In this document: positions 53,899-62,054 of the stretch, one piece after another | Layout: each line of letters opens with the position of its first letter | Position numbering within the stretch: the first letter of the stretch is position 1 | Assembly: GCF_012927345.1 (NCBI RefSeq) | Contig: NZ_JABBGJ010000006.1 | Span: 1-64,000 of the forward strand | DNA: 64,000 nt | DNA from: Paraburkholderia polaris | Lineage (GTDB): Bacteria; Pseudomonadota; Gammaproteobacteria; Burkholderiales; Burkholderiaceae | Direction: 5' to 3' | Notes under the pieces: generated by a model | Databases searched by the model: none | Told to the model about the DNA's origin: nothing | What the model saw: only the letters and a program-made list of their open reading frames with translations | Program-made: the position numbers and the translations under genes

Positions 53899-55221
53899 AT
53901 GAACTCATTCAACGAAGCCGCGACCATGCGCAAAGTGTACGGGCGATTAATGCCCCTGCTCTTCGCGATGATGTTCTTCAACTATCTGGACCGGATCAAT
54001 ATCGGATTCGCCGCGCTGGACATGAACAAGCAGCTGGGTTTCAGTCCAGCTGTGTTCGGTTTCGCGGGCAGTATCTTCTTCTTTGGCTACATGTTGCTGG
54101 AAGTGCCGGGCAACCTGTTGCTGCATCGGGTCGGCGCGCGCCGCTGGATCGCGCGCATTCTGCTGACGTGGGGCGCGGTCGCGGCAGCCACCGCCTTCGT
54201 CTTCAACGATTCGAGCTTCTATGTCTTGCGCTTTCTGCTGGGCGTGATGGAAGCGGGCTTCTTGCCGGGCGTGGCAGTCTATCTGACCAAATGGTTTCCG
54301 GAGCGTTACCGGGCTCGCGCGGTGGGCGGCTACATCATTGCGGGTTCGTTTTCGGCGGTGCTGGGCGGTCCGATCTCGACGACGTTGATGACCTACGCGA
54401 ACGGCGTTCTCGGTTTGCAGGGATGGCAATGGATGTTCATCCTCGAAGGCGTCCCGGCGATGGCGCTCGGTCTCTTGACGCTGCGCATCATGACCGAACG
54501 TCCGGCCGATGCCACCTGGCTCTCCGACGACGAAAAGCGCTGGCTCGAATCGACGCTCACCGCCGAACGCGAAGCCGTCGGCGGCAACACCCATTTTCCG
54601 CTGCTGCGCGTGGCGAGCGACATCCGCGTGTGGAGCCTCGCGTGTCTGTTCGGCTGCGCGCTGGTCGGCATCTATGGTCTGTTCCTGTGGCTGCCGCAGA
54701 TCGTCAAGAGTTTCGGCCATCTGAGCAATATCGAGGTCGGCTTTCTGTCCGCCGCGCCGCCGCTACTCGGCGTGTTGGGCACCTTCCTGATCAGCCGCAG
54801 TTCCGACCGCACCGGCGACCGCAAGAAGCACCTCGCCTTCGTGTACGGCATGAGCGCCCTGGCGATTGCCGGCAGTGCGTACGCGCCGAACCCCGTGATC
54901 GCCTACGCGTTGCTGTGTCTGACCGGTTTGTTCATCTACGCGGGCAACCCGCTGTTCTGGAGCCTCGCGTCGTCGTTCCGAACGGGGGCCGCGGGCGCCG
55001 CGACGATCGCGCTGATCAACACCATCGCGCAGTTCGGCGGTCTGGTCGGCCCTTGGAGCATCGGGCTGGTGCGCAATGCGACCGGCAGCTTCAAGCTCGC
55101 TTTGCTGACGATCGCAGCGTTTCTGGTGGTCGCAACCATCATCGCACTCGTGATGCGCGTCACGCCGGCCGAAGACGAAGCCCGCTCGCTCGCGACCGGC
55201 GACGCGGCCCCGCGCGCCTGA
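53899..55221 (+). CDS. MFS transporter, anion:cation symporter (ACS) family
   Basis: 440 residues, 12 predicted helices. ACS-type motifs are NYLDRINIGFAALDMNKQLG, GYMLLEVPGNLLLHRVGARR and GVMEAGFLPGVAVYLTKWFP. Members carry phthalate, tartrate, hexuronates or gallate-like acids. With LysR upstream and LigJ/LigK downstream, an aromatic or dicarboxylic acid substrate is likely; GalT-like function is a hypothesis. Confidence 0.9.
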   Translation: MNSFNEAATMRKVYGRLMPLLFAMMFFNYLDRINIGFAALDMNKQLGFSPAVFGFAGSIFFFGYMLLEVPGNLLLHRVGARRWIARILLTWGAVAAATAFVFNDSSFYVLRFLLGVMEAGFLPGVAVYLTKWFPERYRARAVGGYIIAGSFSAVLGGPISTTLMTYANGVLGLQGWQWMFILEGVPAMALGLLTLRIMTERPADATWLSDDEKRWLESTLTAEREAVGGNTHFPLLRVASDIRVWSLACLFGCALVGIYGLFLWLPQIVKSFGHLSNIEVGFLSAAPPLLGVLGTFLISRSSDRTGDRKKHLAFVYGMSALAIAGSAYAPNPVIAYALLCLTGLFIYAGNPLFWSLASSFRTGAAGAATIALINTIAQFGGLVGPWSIGLVRNATGSFKLALLTIAAFLVVATIIALVMRVTPAEDEARSLATGDAAPRA

Positions 55222-55319
55222 CCTGTGACCGACGAAGCAGCGAATGCACATCGCGGACAGATAAGCACGCACGCAAGTACAGGTAAGCACTCTCAAGGAC
55301 ACCCAAGGGGTTTCACACC

Positions 55320-56360
55320 ATGATCATCGATTGCCACGGTCACTACACCACCTCGCCGCCGCAGCACGAGGCCTGGCGCGCGCAGCAGATCGCCGCGCTC
55401 AAAAACGGCGGCTCGCCGCCAGCGCGCCCCGTCATTACCGACGACGAAATTCGCGAGAGCATCGAAACCGGCCAGATTCGCATCCAGCGTGAACGCGGTA
55501 CCGACCTCACGATTTTTTCGCCGCGCGCCGCCGGCATGGGGCACCACCTCGCCACGGCCGAAGCCAACGCGGTCTGGTCGAGCGAATCCAACGACCTCAT
55601 CCATCGCGTGGTTTCGCTGTTTCCGCGCAACTTCGTCGGCGTGTGCCAGTTGCCGCAGGCGCCGGGCGTGGCCCCGGCCAATTGCATCGCCGAATTGCGG
55701 CGGTGCGTGGAAGAGCTGGGGTTCATCGGCTGCAATCTGAATCCGGATCCGTCCGGCGGCCACTGGTCGGGGCTGCCGCTCACAGACCGCTCGTGGTATC
55801 CGCTCTATGAAGCGATGGTGGAACTCGACGTGCCGGCAATGATTCACGTGTCCTCGTCGTGCAACCCGAATTTTCATGCGACGGGCGCGCACTACATCAA
55901 CGGCGACACCTCCGCGTTCATGCAGTTGCTGCAGGGCGATCTGTTCGCCGACTTCCCGACGTTGCGCTTCATCATTCCGCACGGCGGTGGCGCGGTGCCC
56001 TATCACTGGGGACGCTACCGCGGGCTCGCGCAGGACATGAAGCGGCCGCTGCTCAGCGAGTACCTGATGAAGAACGTGTTCTTCGATACCTGCGTGTATC
56101 ACCAGCCCGGCGCCGAACTGCTCGCCAAAGTTATTCCGGTCGAGAACATCCTGTTCGCGTCGGAAACCATCGGTGCGGTTCAGGGTATCGATCCGGAAAC
56201 CGGTCATTACTACGACGACACGCGGCGCTACATCGATGCGATCGAATGGCTCAGCGCCGCGGACCGTCAGCGTATCTACGAAGACAACGCCCGCGCGGTG
56301 TACCCGCGGCTGTCATATCAACTTGAGCAGCAATTCGGCACGCAAGGAGCAACGGTATGA
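55320..56360 (+). CDS. ligJ: 4-oxalomesaconate hydratase-like amidohydrolase (LigJ type)
   Basis: 346 residues of the amidohydrolase superfamily: IDCHGHYTTSPPQHEAWRAQ at the N terminus, LTIFSPRAAGMGHH, AMIHVSSSCNPNFHATGAHY, FIIPHGGGAVPYHWGRYRG. This resembles LigJ, which hydrates 4-oxalomesaconate to 4-carboxy-4-hydroxy-2-oxoadipate (CHA) in protocatechuate 4,5-cleavage and gallate degradation. The stop overlaps the aldolase start (ATGA), supporting sequential steps. Confidence 0.88.
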   Translation: MIIDCHGHYTTSPPQHEAWRAQQIAALKNGGSPPARPVITDDEIRESIETGQIRIQRERGTDLTIFSPRAAGMGHHLATAEANAVWSSESNDLIHRVVSLFPRNFVGVCQLPQAPGVAPANCIAELRRCVEELGFIGCNLNPDPSGGHWSGLPLTDRSWYPLYEAMVELDVPAMIHVSSSCNPNFHATGAHYINGDTSAFMQLLQGDLFADFPTLRFIIPHGGGAVPYHWGRYRGLAQDMKRPLLSEYLMKNVFFDTCVYHQPGAELLAKVIPVENILFASETIGAVQGIDPETGHYYDDTRRYIDAIEWLSAADRQRIYEDNARAVYPRLSYQLEQQFGTQGATV

Positions 56361-57037
56361 ATCCCGCAACGAACCCCATCGGCTGGCGCGAACACGAATC
56401 CGCGCCGCAGGCAAACCCGGCAACGCTCGATGTATTGCGTGAACTGGCAGTTTCACTGCTCAGCGACAACATGGCGCGCGCAAGCGGCATGGTCGGCTTG
56501 CGGCCGTATCATCAGCCCAAACCAATGGCCGGGACCGCGGTCACGGTCCATACCCGCCCCGGCGACAACCTCGCGATCCATCGCGCGTTCGACTTTTGCC
56601 GGCCGGGCGATGTGCTCGTGATCGACGGCGCGGGTGAACTCACGCAAGCGCTGATGGGCGAGATCATGGCCAGTTTCGCGGAGAGCCTGGGTGTGCAGGG
56701 CCTCGTGATCGACGGTGCGATCCGCGATGTCGGCGCACTACGGCAGCGCGATTTCCCGGTGTATGCGCGTGGCGTGACGCATCGCGGGCCGTACAAGAAC
56801 GGGCCTGGTGAGATCAATGTGCCGGTCACGGTGGGCGGGATGGTGGTTCATCCCGGCGATATCATCGTTGGCGATGAAGACGGTTTGCTCGCGATCTCGC
56901 CCGCTGACGTGGAAGCGGTGATCGAAGGCGCACGGCGGCAGCATGCGAAAGAAACGGCGGCGTTGAAGTCGATCGCGAATGGGTGTTTCGACCGTTCGTG
57001 GGTCGTCCCTCATCGCGACCGGATGATGAACACCTGA
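56357..57037 (+). CDS. ligK: 4-carboxy-4-hydroxy-2-oxoadipate aldolase / oxaloacetate decarboxylase (LigK/RraA-like)
   Basis: 226 residues: MAGTAVTVHTRPGDNLAIHR, DVLVIDGAGELTQALMGEIM, GLVIDGAIRDVGALRQRDFP and GDIIVGDEDGLLAISPADVE are typical of class II pyruvate aldolases of the RraA-like group. It splits CHA to pyruvate and oxaloacetate. Coupled by ATGA to the hydratase gene. Confidence 0.92.
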   Translation: MNPATNPIGWREHESAPQANPATLDVLRELAVSLLSDNMARASGMVGLRPYHQPKPMAGTAVTVHTRPGDNLAIHRAFDFCRPGDVLVIDGAGELTQALMGEIMASFAESLGVQGLVIDGAIRDVGALRQRDFPVYARGVTHRGPYKNGPGEINVPVTVGGMVVHPGDIIVGDEDGLLAISPADVEAVIEGARRQHAKETAALKSIANGCFDRSWVVPHRDRMMNT

Positions 57038-57138
57038 CTTCACGCGCGGCGCCGGAGCGTGCATGATGTTGCCGGTCCGCCGCGTAGCATGAGTCGCGGC
57101 GGCATCATCGTCTCAACCCTGCAGGAATCGTGTGCCTC

Positions 57139-57537
57139 ATGGCGGAATATCTGAACGCTGCAACGCTCCTTGAACTCGCGCAACGTGCACAAGAGCGCGC
57201 TGCCGCGCCCTGCATGTGCACAAAAACACCGCTGGACGGCTGGCAATCGCAGCCGCTTTCTCTCGACGAAACGCAGTTCAAAGAGATCGGCACGCTTGCA
57301 CCGGACGACGATCCGGAACCCACGTTCAAGGAATACCTGCCGGGCAAAACCAACTACTGGTCGGCCGACGCACCCATCGCGCCGCGTTACTTCCCGTACA
57401 ACCGCTGTGCCGTCTGGCAGTGCGCGTTGTGCAGCCGTGTTTATCTGCGGTACACGGAAGGCGGTGGTTATTTCGTCGATCGCAGGATTCGCGCAGTCCA
57501 ATCGGCGCTGATCGAGGACGTTCCGCTTCCTGAGTAA
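57139..57537 (+). CDS. Conserved-looking hypothetical protein with CxC and CxxC-type cysteines
   Basis: 132 residues from MAEYLNAATLLELAQRAQER. Cysteines occur as CMC near residue 25 and C-A-V-W-Q-C-A-L-C near 94-102, within a segment rich in aromatic residues (TNYWSADAPIAPRYFPYNR). This could be a zinc site. An upstream GTG at 57130 is an alternative start. Function not recognised. Confidence 0.7.
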   Translation: MAEYLNAATLLELAQRAQERAAAPCMCTKTPLDGWQSQPLSLDETQFKEIGTLAPDDDPEPTFKEYLPGKTNYWSADAPIAPRYFPYNRCAVWQCALCSRVYLRYTEGGGYFVDRRIRAVQSALIEDVPLPE

Positions 57538-57649
57538 GCCTAGAGGCGCTTCTTCGCCTGTGACGCTTGAGCTTCGTTCTCGGGAGCGCCTGCGAGGTTC
57601 GAGGCGATTCCCTGTAGCAACGCGCGCCGCATCCCAGCAACGCGCGGAC

Positions 57650-58504
57650 CTAATGCCCAGGCTTCAGCGCCGCATACGTCCCCGGCGTGATCCCGTACGC
57701 CCGCTTGAAAAGCCGGTTGAGATGGCTTTGATCGTAAAAGCCCACGGCCGCGGCGGCCGTTGCCGCGCTATGCCCCGCCGCGAGCATGCGTTTGGCCGCG
57801 AGTAGCCGCACCTGCGTCGCATAGGCGTGTGGCGGCAGTCCGAACGCTTTGCAGAAGGCACGCGTGAGGTAATAGCGGCTCAGTCCCACCAGTTCCGCCA
57901 GCTCGTCAACCGGAATATCGCGCGCATGGTTGGCGGCGATGTACTCACGCACTTGCGCCATCTTGCGGGCTTCGCGCGGGGCTTCGCCGAGTTCGTGCCT
58001 CGATTGCCCATATCTTCCGACCAGCATCCCCATCGCGGCCCACCAATTCGCCTGCCGCTCCATCAGCGAGACCGAGCCGCGTTCGTCGAGACTCGCATGC
58101 GCCTTGACCAGCAGACCGGCAAGATGTGCATCCTGATAGAGCCCCGGCGGGATCAGAAGCGGTTTGTCGGGACGCGAGTCGGGCGAAAACACCGCGCCCA
58201 ACGCACCCAGACCCTCCATGTCGAGATAGATGGCGCGGTAGATCCACTCGCGCCCTTCCCACACCTCGCCGCTGTGATACTCGCCCGGTCCGAACACGAG
58301 TACGCTGCCAGGTCCGGCGATGTCGCTGCCGGTGCGCGTATGGCATTGTCCCGCACCGGTTTGCGTCATAACGATGACGGGTTCGTCGTGCAGATGCCGG
58401 TCGAATTTGTGCTCGCCGTAGCGGGCGCTCGCGAGACAGGCGCCGTCGAGCGCACCGTCTCGCCAGCACACCACTTCCGGCCCGCTTTTATCCGATGTGT
58501 CCAT
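57650..58504 (-). CDS. AraC-family regulator with N-terminal cupin-like domain
   Basis: 284 residues: an N-terminal AraC ligand-binding (cupin) region (YGEHKFDRHLHDEPVIVMTQ) and a C-terminal double HTH (IPVDELAELVGLSRYYLTRA, HSAATAAAAVGFYDQSHLNR). It is 29 bp downstream of, and co-directional with, the AlaX gene. Target genes not evident. Confidence 0.9.
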   Translation of the reverse strand: MDTSDKSGPEVVCWRDGALDGACLASARYGEHKFDRHLHDEPVIVMTQTGAGQCHTRTGSDIAGPGSVLVFGPGEYHSGEVWEGREWIYRAIYLDMEGLGALGAVFSPDSRPDKPLLIPPGLYQDAHLAGLLVKAHASLDERGSVSLMERQANWWAAMGMLVGRYGQSRHELGEAPREARKMAQVREYIAANHARDIPVDELAELVGLSRYYLTRAFCKAFGLPPHAYATQVRLLAAKRMLAAGHSAATAAAAVGFYDQSHLNRLFKRAYGITPGTYAALKPGH

Positions 58505-58533
58505 GGGTCGCTCTCCGTTCTCCGGGATACCTG

Positions 58534-59247
58534 TTAAACCAGCTCTATTCTCACCCGGCGATTGCGGCGCCCCTTGTTCTCTATCTTCACGATGCGGATC
58601 GGTCTCGATTGCGCCGTATTGGTCAGATGCGTGCCGCCGCAGGCCTGCCGGTCAAGGTCGCCGATTTCGACGATCCGCACCGTGCCGTCGGAGGTCGGCG
58701 GCGGCGCCACCGAGAGGCTGCGGATCAGGCCCTGGGTCGACTTCGCTTCCGTTTCGCTGACGTAGTAGGTCCGCACGTCCATGGCGCTGCGGATCACCTC
58801 GTTGGCAGGTTCCTCCAGCAGGCGCAGCGCGTCGTTATCCGCTTCGGGCAGATCGAAGTCCATGCGGGCGGTGCCGTCGGCATTGATCTGTGCACCGGTC
58901 ACGAGCGCACCGGCGAAGCGCTGATAGACAAGGGCGTCGAGTATATGCGTGGCCGTGTGGAGCTGGGCGACGGCGGCGCGCCGGGCCGCGTCGACGGCCA
59001 CGTGCACGTCGCCATTCAGTTCGAGCGGCTCATCGAGCAGATGCCATAGCATGCCGTCTTCCGACGCGACGCCGGTAATGCGGACGGCGCCGTGCGCGTG
59101 TGTCAGCGTCGCCGCGTCCGATACCTGACCTCCGCCGCCCGGGTGCAAGGCCGAGCGGTCCAGCACGACTGCGCCGGGCCGCGAGGCGATCACGCTCGTT
59201 TCGAACTCGAGTAAGTCCGGCTGCTCATGGCAAAGATAGTGCGGCAC
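58534..59247 (-). CDS. Alanyl-tRNA editing protein, AlaX type
   Basis: 237 residues. The AlaX/AlaRS editing core shows the zinc-binding HxxxH in QLHTATHILDALV and CxxxH in QACGGTHLTNTA, plus HPGGGGQVSDAATL near the N terminus. It hydrolyses mischarged Ser-tRNA(Ala) or Gly-tRNA(Ala) in the cytoplasm. Next to an AraC gene, on the opposite strand from the chromate carrier. Confidence 0.92.
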   Translation of the reverse strand: MPHYLCHEQPDLLEFETSVIASRPGAVVLDRSALHPGGGGQVSDAATLTHAHGAVRITGVASEDGMLWHLLDEPLELNGDVHVAVDAARRAAVAQLHTATHILDALVYQRFAGALVTGAQINADGTARMDFDLPEADNDALRLLEEPANEVIRSAMDVRTYYVSETEAKSTQGLIRSLSVAPPPTSDGTVRIVEIGDLDRQACGGTHLTNTAQSRPIRIVKIENKGRRNRRVRIELV

Positions 59248-59449
59248 CTTGATGTCCTCGCATGGAATGACTGATGACGCCTAGCATACTCAGTCCCATG
59301 GGAAGTCGTCTTGGTTAAAAATGCCCTGTGCGATTGGGGCCGGACCGTGGCCGGCCTTCTTCGGAGCAGACGAATCGCTGTTGAGCGGTCCGCCGGAAGC
59401 CATCTAACGACCCACCGCCGAAACGTCGTCCAAAAAAACGACCTCCGAT

Positions 59450-59458
59450 TGATATAAT
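59450..59458 (+). promoter_or_regulatory. Extended -10 promoter for the chromate transporter genes
   Basis: TGATATAAT gives a perfect TATAAT with the TGn extension. No good -35 is visible 17 bp upstream (CAAAAA instead), as expected for extended -10 promoters. Start point would be near 59465. Confidence 0.6.
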
Positions 59459-59462
59459 TTTT

Positions 59463-59500
59463 CCGGGCGCCCATGCCCGGGCTCGCTCACTCAGAGCGAG
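59463..59500 (+). other. Two tandem hairpins in the 5' leader of chrA
   Basis: CCGGGC-GCCCAT-GCCCGG (59463-59480) and CTCGCTC-ACTCA-GAGCGAG (59482-59500) sit back to back at the predicted transcript start. They are about 40 nt upstream of the chrA ATG. Loops do not show the ACGR of guanidine-II riboswitches. They could be an RNA-based control element or a stabilising 5' end. Confidence 0.5.
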
Positions 59501-59539
59501 TACTTCGGCCGCCTTACATCAATCCGACTGGAAGATGCG

Positions 59540-60106
59540 ATGTCCAAACAAATCGCTAACGCGAGTCGACCACCCACGCTTGCCGGGCTTTTCTTCATTT
59601 TCACCCGCATCGGCCTCACCAGCTTCGGCGGCGGCCTGAGCGGCTGGCTCCTGCGTGAATTCGTCCAGGATCGCGACTGGATCAGTGAAGAAGACTTTTT
59701 GAACGGCCTGGCCATTTCGCAGGCGCTGCCGGGCATCAACGTCAAAAACATGGCGATCTGGATCGGCCACCGTCTGCTCGGCTGGCGCGGCGCGCTGCTG
59801 GCGGTCGCCGGCATCATCATCCCGCCCGCCATCTTCATCATTATTCTCGGCACGCTTTTCAGTCACCTGCTGCAGTTCCCGCTCGCTCACATCCTGCTTG
59901 CGGGCGCGGCAGCAGCGGCCACCGGCCTGTCGTTGTCGATGGGCGTGACGACCGCGCGACGGGTGCCACGCAGACTCCTCCCGCTGCTCTTCCTCGCGGG
60001 CACCTTCGTTGCGGTCGGCATATTGCGTCTGCCGCTGGTGTGGGTCGTGATCGGCGCAGGAGGCCTGAGCGTGCTGTTCGAATACATCAAACTACGCAAA
60101 GCCTAG
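59540..60106 (+). CDS. chrA: Chromate transporter, first half-size CHR protein
   Basis: 188 residues with one CHR domain: RIGLTSFGGGLSGWLLREFV, GLAISQALPGINVKNMAIWI, about five membrane helices. Half-size CHR proteins work as heterodimeric pairs with the next gene. They export chromate or related oxyanions. Partner begins 2 bp after this stop. Confidence 0.9.
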   Translation: MSKQIANASRPPTLAGLFFIFTRIGLTSFGGGLSGWLLREFVQDRDWISEEDFLNGLAISQALPGINVKNMAIWIGHRLLGWRGALLAVAGIIIPPAIFIIILGTLFSHLLQFPLAHILLAGAAAAATGLSLSMGVTTARRVPRRLLPLLFLAGTFVAVGILRLPLVWVVIGAGGLSVLFEYIKLRKA

Positions 60107-60108
60107 CC

Positions 60109-60681
60109 ATGTCGAATCGCGTTCTTCTACAGCTAACGGCGGTTTTCGCGCCCCTGTCACTGGTGACGATAGGCGGTGGCCAGGCGATCATTGCCGATAT
60201 CCAACGGCAGGTTGTCGACGTACATGGATGGATGACGCATGCCCAGTTCGGCGTCGACTTCGCCATCTCACGCATGGCGCCTGGCCCCGGTTCGCTGCTG
60301 GCCACCTTGATCGGCTGGCAAATTGCCGGGTTCTGGGGCGCAGTGGTGGCCACGCTGGCATTGCTCCTGCCGACTGGCATCCTGATCTACGGCGTGACCC
60401 ACATCTGGACACGTTATCAAGGCGCGGCGTGGCAACTAGCGCTCGAGCGCGGTTTGCGCCCCGTCGCCTCCGGCATGATTCTCGCCGCGGGATGGGTTCT
60501 GCTGAAGTCGCTCGACGGTGGGCTGCCGGCCAAAGCGATTGCCCTTGTTTCAGTAGCGACGCTGCTCAGCACCCGAATCAACCCGCTGCTTCTATTGCTG
60601 TGCGGTGCCTTGCTGCTGCTCGGCATGTCTGAACTCAGCGCCAGCCTGCCGTCCATGCTCCAGGTGCACATGGCGAGCTAA
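60109..60681 (+). CDS. Chromate transporter, second half-size CHR protein
   Basis: 190 residues, CHR domain: LVTIGGGQAIIADIQRQVVD, ISRMAPGPGSLLATLIGWQI. ATG at 60109 was chosen over a longer ORF because the extension overlaps the first gene. Together with the first half it forms the predicted antiporter. Confidence 0.9.
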   Translation: MSNRVLLQLTAVFAPLSLVTIGGGQAIIADIQRQVVDVHGWMTHAQFGVDFAISRMAPGPGSLLATLIGWQIAGFWGAVVATLALLLPTGILIYGVTHIWTRYQGAAWQLALERGLRPVASGMILAAGWVLLKSLDGGLPAKAIALVSVATLLSTRINPLLLLLCGALLLLGMSELSASLPSMLQVHMAS

Positions 60682-60691
60682 CGCTGGCTCA

Positions 60692-61939
60692 TCACGGTGT
60701 CTGCAGCGTGCCGTCCTTCAGGCGCGTTTGCGTCCACGTCGTCACGCTGTTTTCGCACGGATATTTCGCGGCCTCGGTTTCGTCGATGTCGACGCCCAAG
60801 CCCGGTTTGTCATTGGCATAGACGTGTCCGTTCCTGAATTCCGGCAAACCCGGGAAGACATCCAGCAAGGCCTCTCTCGGCCCCTTAAGATCCTGGATCA
60901 CGAAATTTGGCGGTTCAGTCCCCGACCATTCCTGCACGCCGAAATTACGCGCGGCGAGATCGATATGGATGTTCGCGGCATGCGCCAGCGGCGACATGTC
61001 GCCCGGACCGTGCCATGCGGTCCTGACCCCGAACTGCTCGGCAAATATCTGCAGCTTGCGTCCCGCCGTGATGCCACCGATCTGGCTCAGATGCACGCGG
61101 ATGAAGTCGATCAGCCGCTCGGTAATCAGAAACCGCCATTCATACGGGTTGTTGAACAGCTCGCCCTGCGCCAACGGCGTGGTGGTTTTGGCGCGTAGCT
61201 GACGCATCCATTCGCCTTCCTCGAGCGCAATCGCATCTTCGAGAAAGAACAGCTCGTACGGTTCCAGTTCGCACGCGAAGCGGATCGCTTCCACTGGCTT
61301 CAGACGTTCGTGCACGTCATGGCACAACTCGACGTCGAAACCGATCGTGCTGCGAATGCCGTCGAACAGCTTGAGCGTCTCGCGCATATATTTTCTGCTG
61401 TCGAGATACACGCCATCAGCGGCGCCTTCGGGCGCGCTCGCGGGCGCGTTGCCGAAGCCACCTCCGCCATAGCCACCGCTTTGGCAACGAATATGCGTGA
61501 TGCCCTGCTCGCGATACTTCTGAATGTTCTCGCACAGCTCGTTCAGATCGCGGCCGTCCGCATGGCGATAAATCGGCACGCCTTCGCGGCACTTGCCGCC
61601 GAACAGTTGATAGAGCGGCATGTTCGCCATCTTGCCCTTGATGTCCCACAGCGCCATATCCACACCGGATATCGCGTTGTTCTCGATCGGGCCATTGCGC
61701 CAGTACGCGTTCTGATGCATCAGCTGCCACAGTTCCTCGATCGCTTCGGCATCACGGCCGATCAGTAACGGGCGCAGATATTCCTCAATGAGACACTTCA
61801 CCGCGACGTGCCGATAGGCGAACGTCGCGCATCCAAGACCGTACAAACCGGCCTGGTTCGTCTCCACCTTCACGACAATCAGGTTGATGCCTTCCGGCGC
61901 GGTCAGGATGACTTTTACATCGGTAATCAGGGTTGCCAT
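60692..61939 (-). CDS. Enolase-superfamily dehydratase, D-mannonate dehydratase/RspA (ManD) family
   Basis: 415 residues. NGPIENNAISGVDMALWDIK, GKCREGVPIYRHADGRDLNE, metal ligands in GFDVELCHDVHERLKPVEAI and FFLEDAIALEEGEWM, then the EWSGTEPPN end segment, are ManD/RspA-like. ManD members dehydrate D-mannonate or D-gluconate; some are inactive. The sugar-acid carrier and KduD-type gene upstream in the same operon support a hexuronate/aldonate pathway. Confidence 0.88.
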   Translation of the reverse strand: MATLITDVKVILTAPEGINLIVVKVETNQAGLYGLGCATFAYRHVAVKCLIEEYLRPLLIGRDAEAIEELWQLMHQNAYWRNGPIENNAISGVDMALWDIKGKMANMPLYQLFGGKCREGVPIYRHADGRDLNELCENIQKYREQGITHIRCQSGGYGGGGFGNAPASAPEGAADGVYLDSRKYMRETLKLFDGIRSTIGFDVELCHDVHERLKPVEAIRFACELEPYELFFLEDAIALEEGEWMRQLRAKTTTPLAQGELFNNPYEWRFLITERLIDFIRVHLSQIGGITAGRKLQIFAEQFGVRTAWHGPGDMSPLAHAANIHIDLAARNFGVQEWSGTEPPNFVIQDLKGPREALLDVFPGLPEFRNGHVYANDKPGLGVDIDETEAAKYPCENSVTTWTQTRLKDGTLQTP

Positions 61940-62054
61940 GTTCTGTCTGCCAAAATCGAATCAATCAAATGAAGTCGGATTGCGCCCTTCTTCGTCAAAA
62001 CGTGATGTCCAACGTGTCGGTAAGGCCGAACCGGTGTGAACAATTCCCCGTGCC

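Noticed and set aside
59463..59500. Tandem hairpins as a mini-ykkC (guanidine-II) riboswitch
   Set aside because: Two adjacent stems fit the layout, but neither loop is ACGR, so the class assignment was dropped; kept only as an unnamed leader structure.
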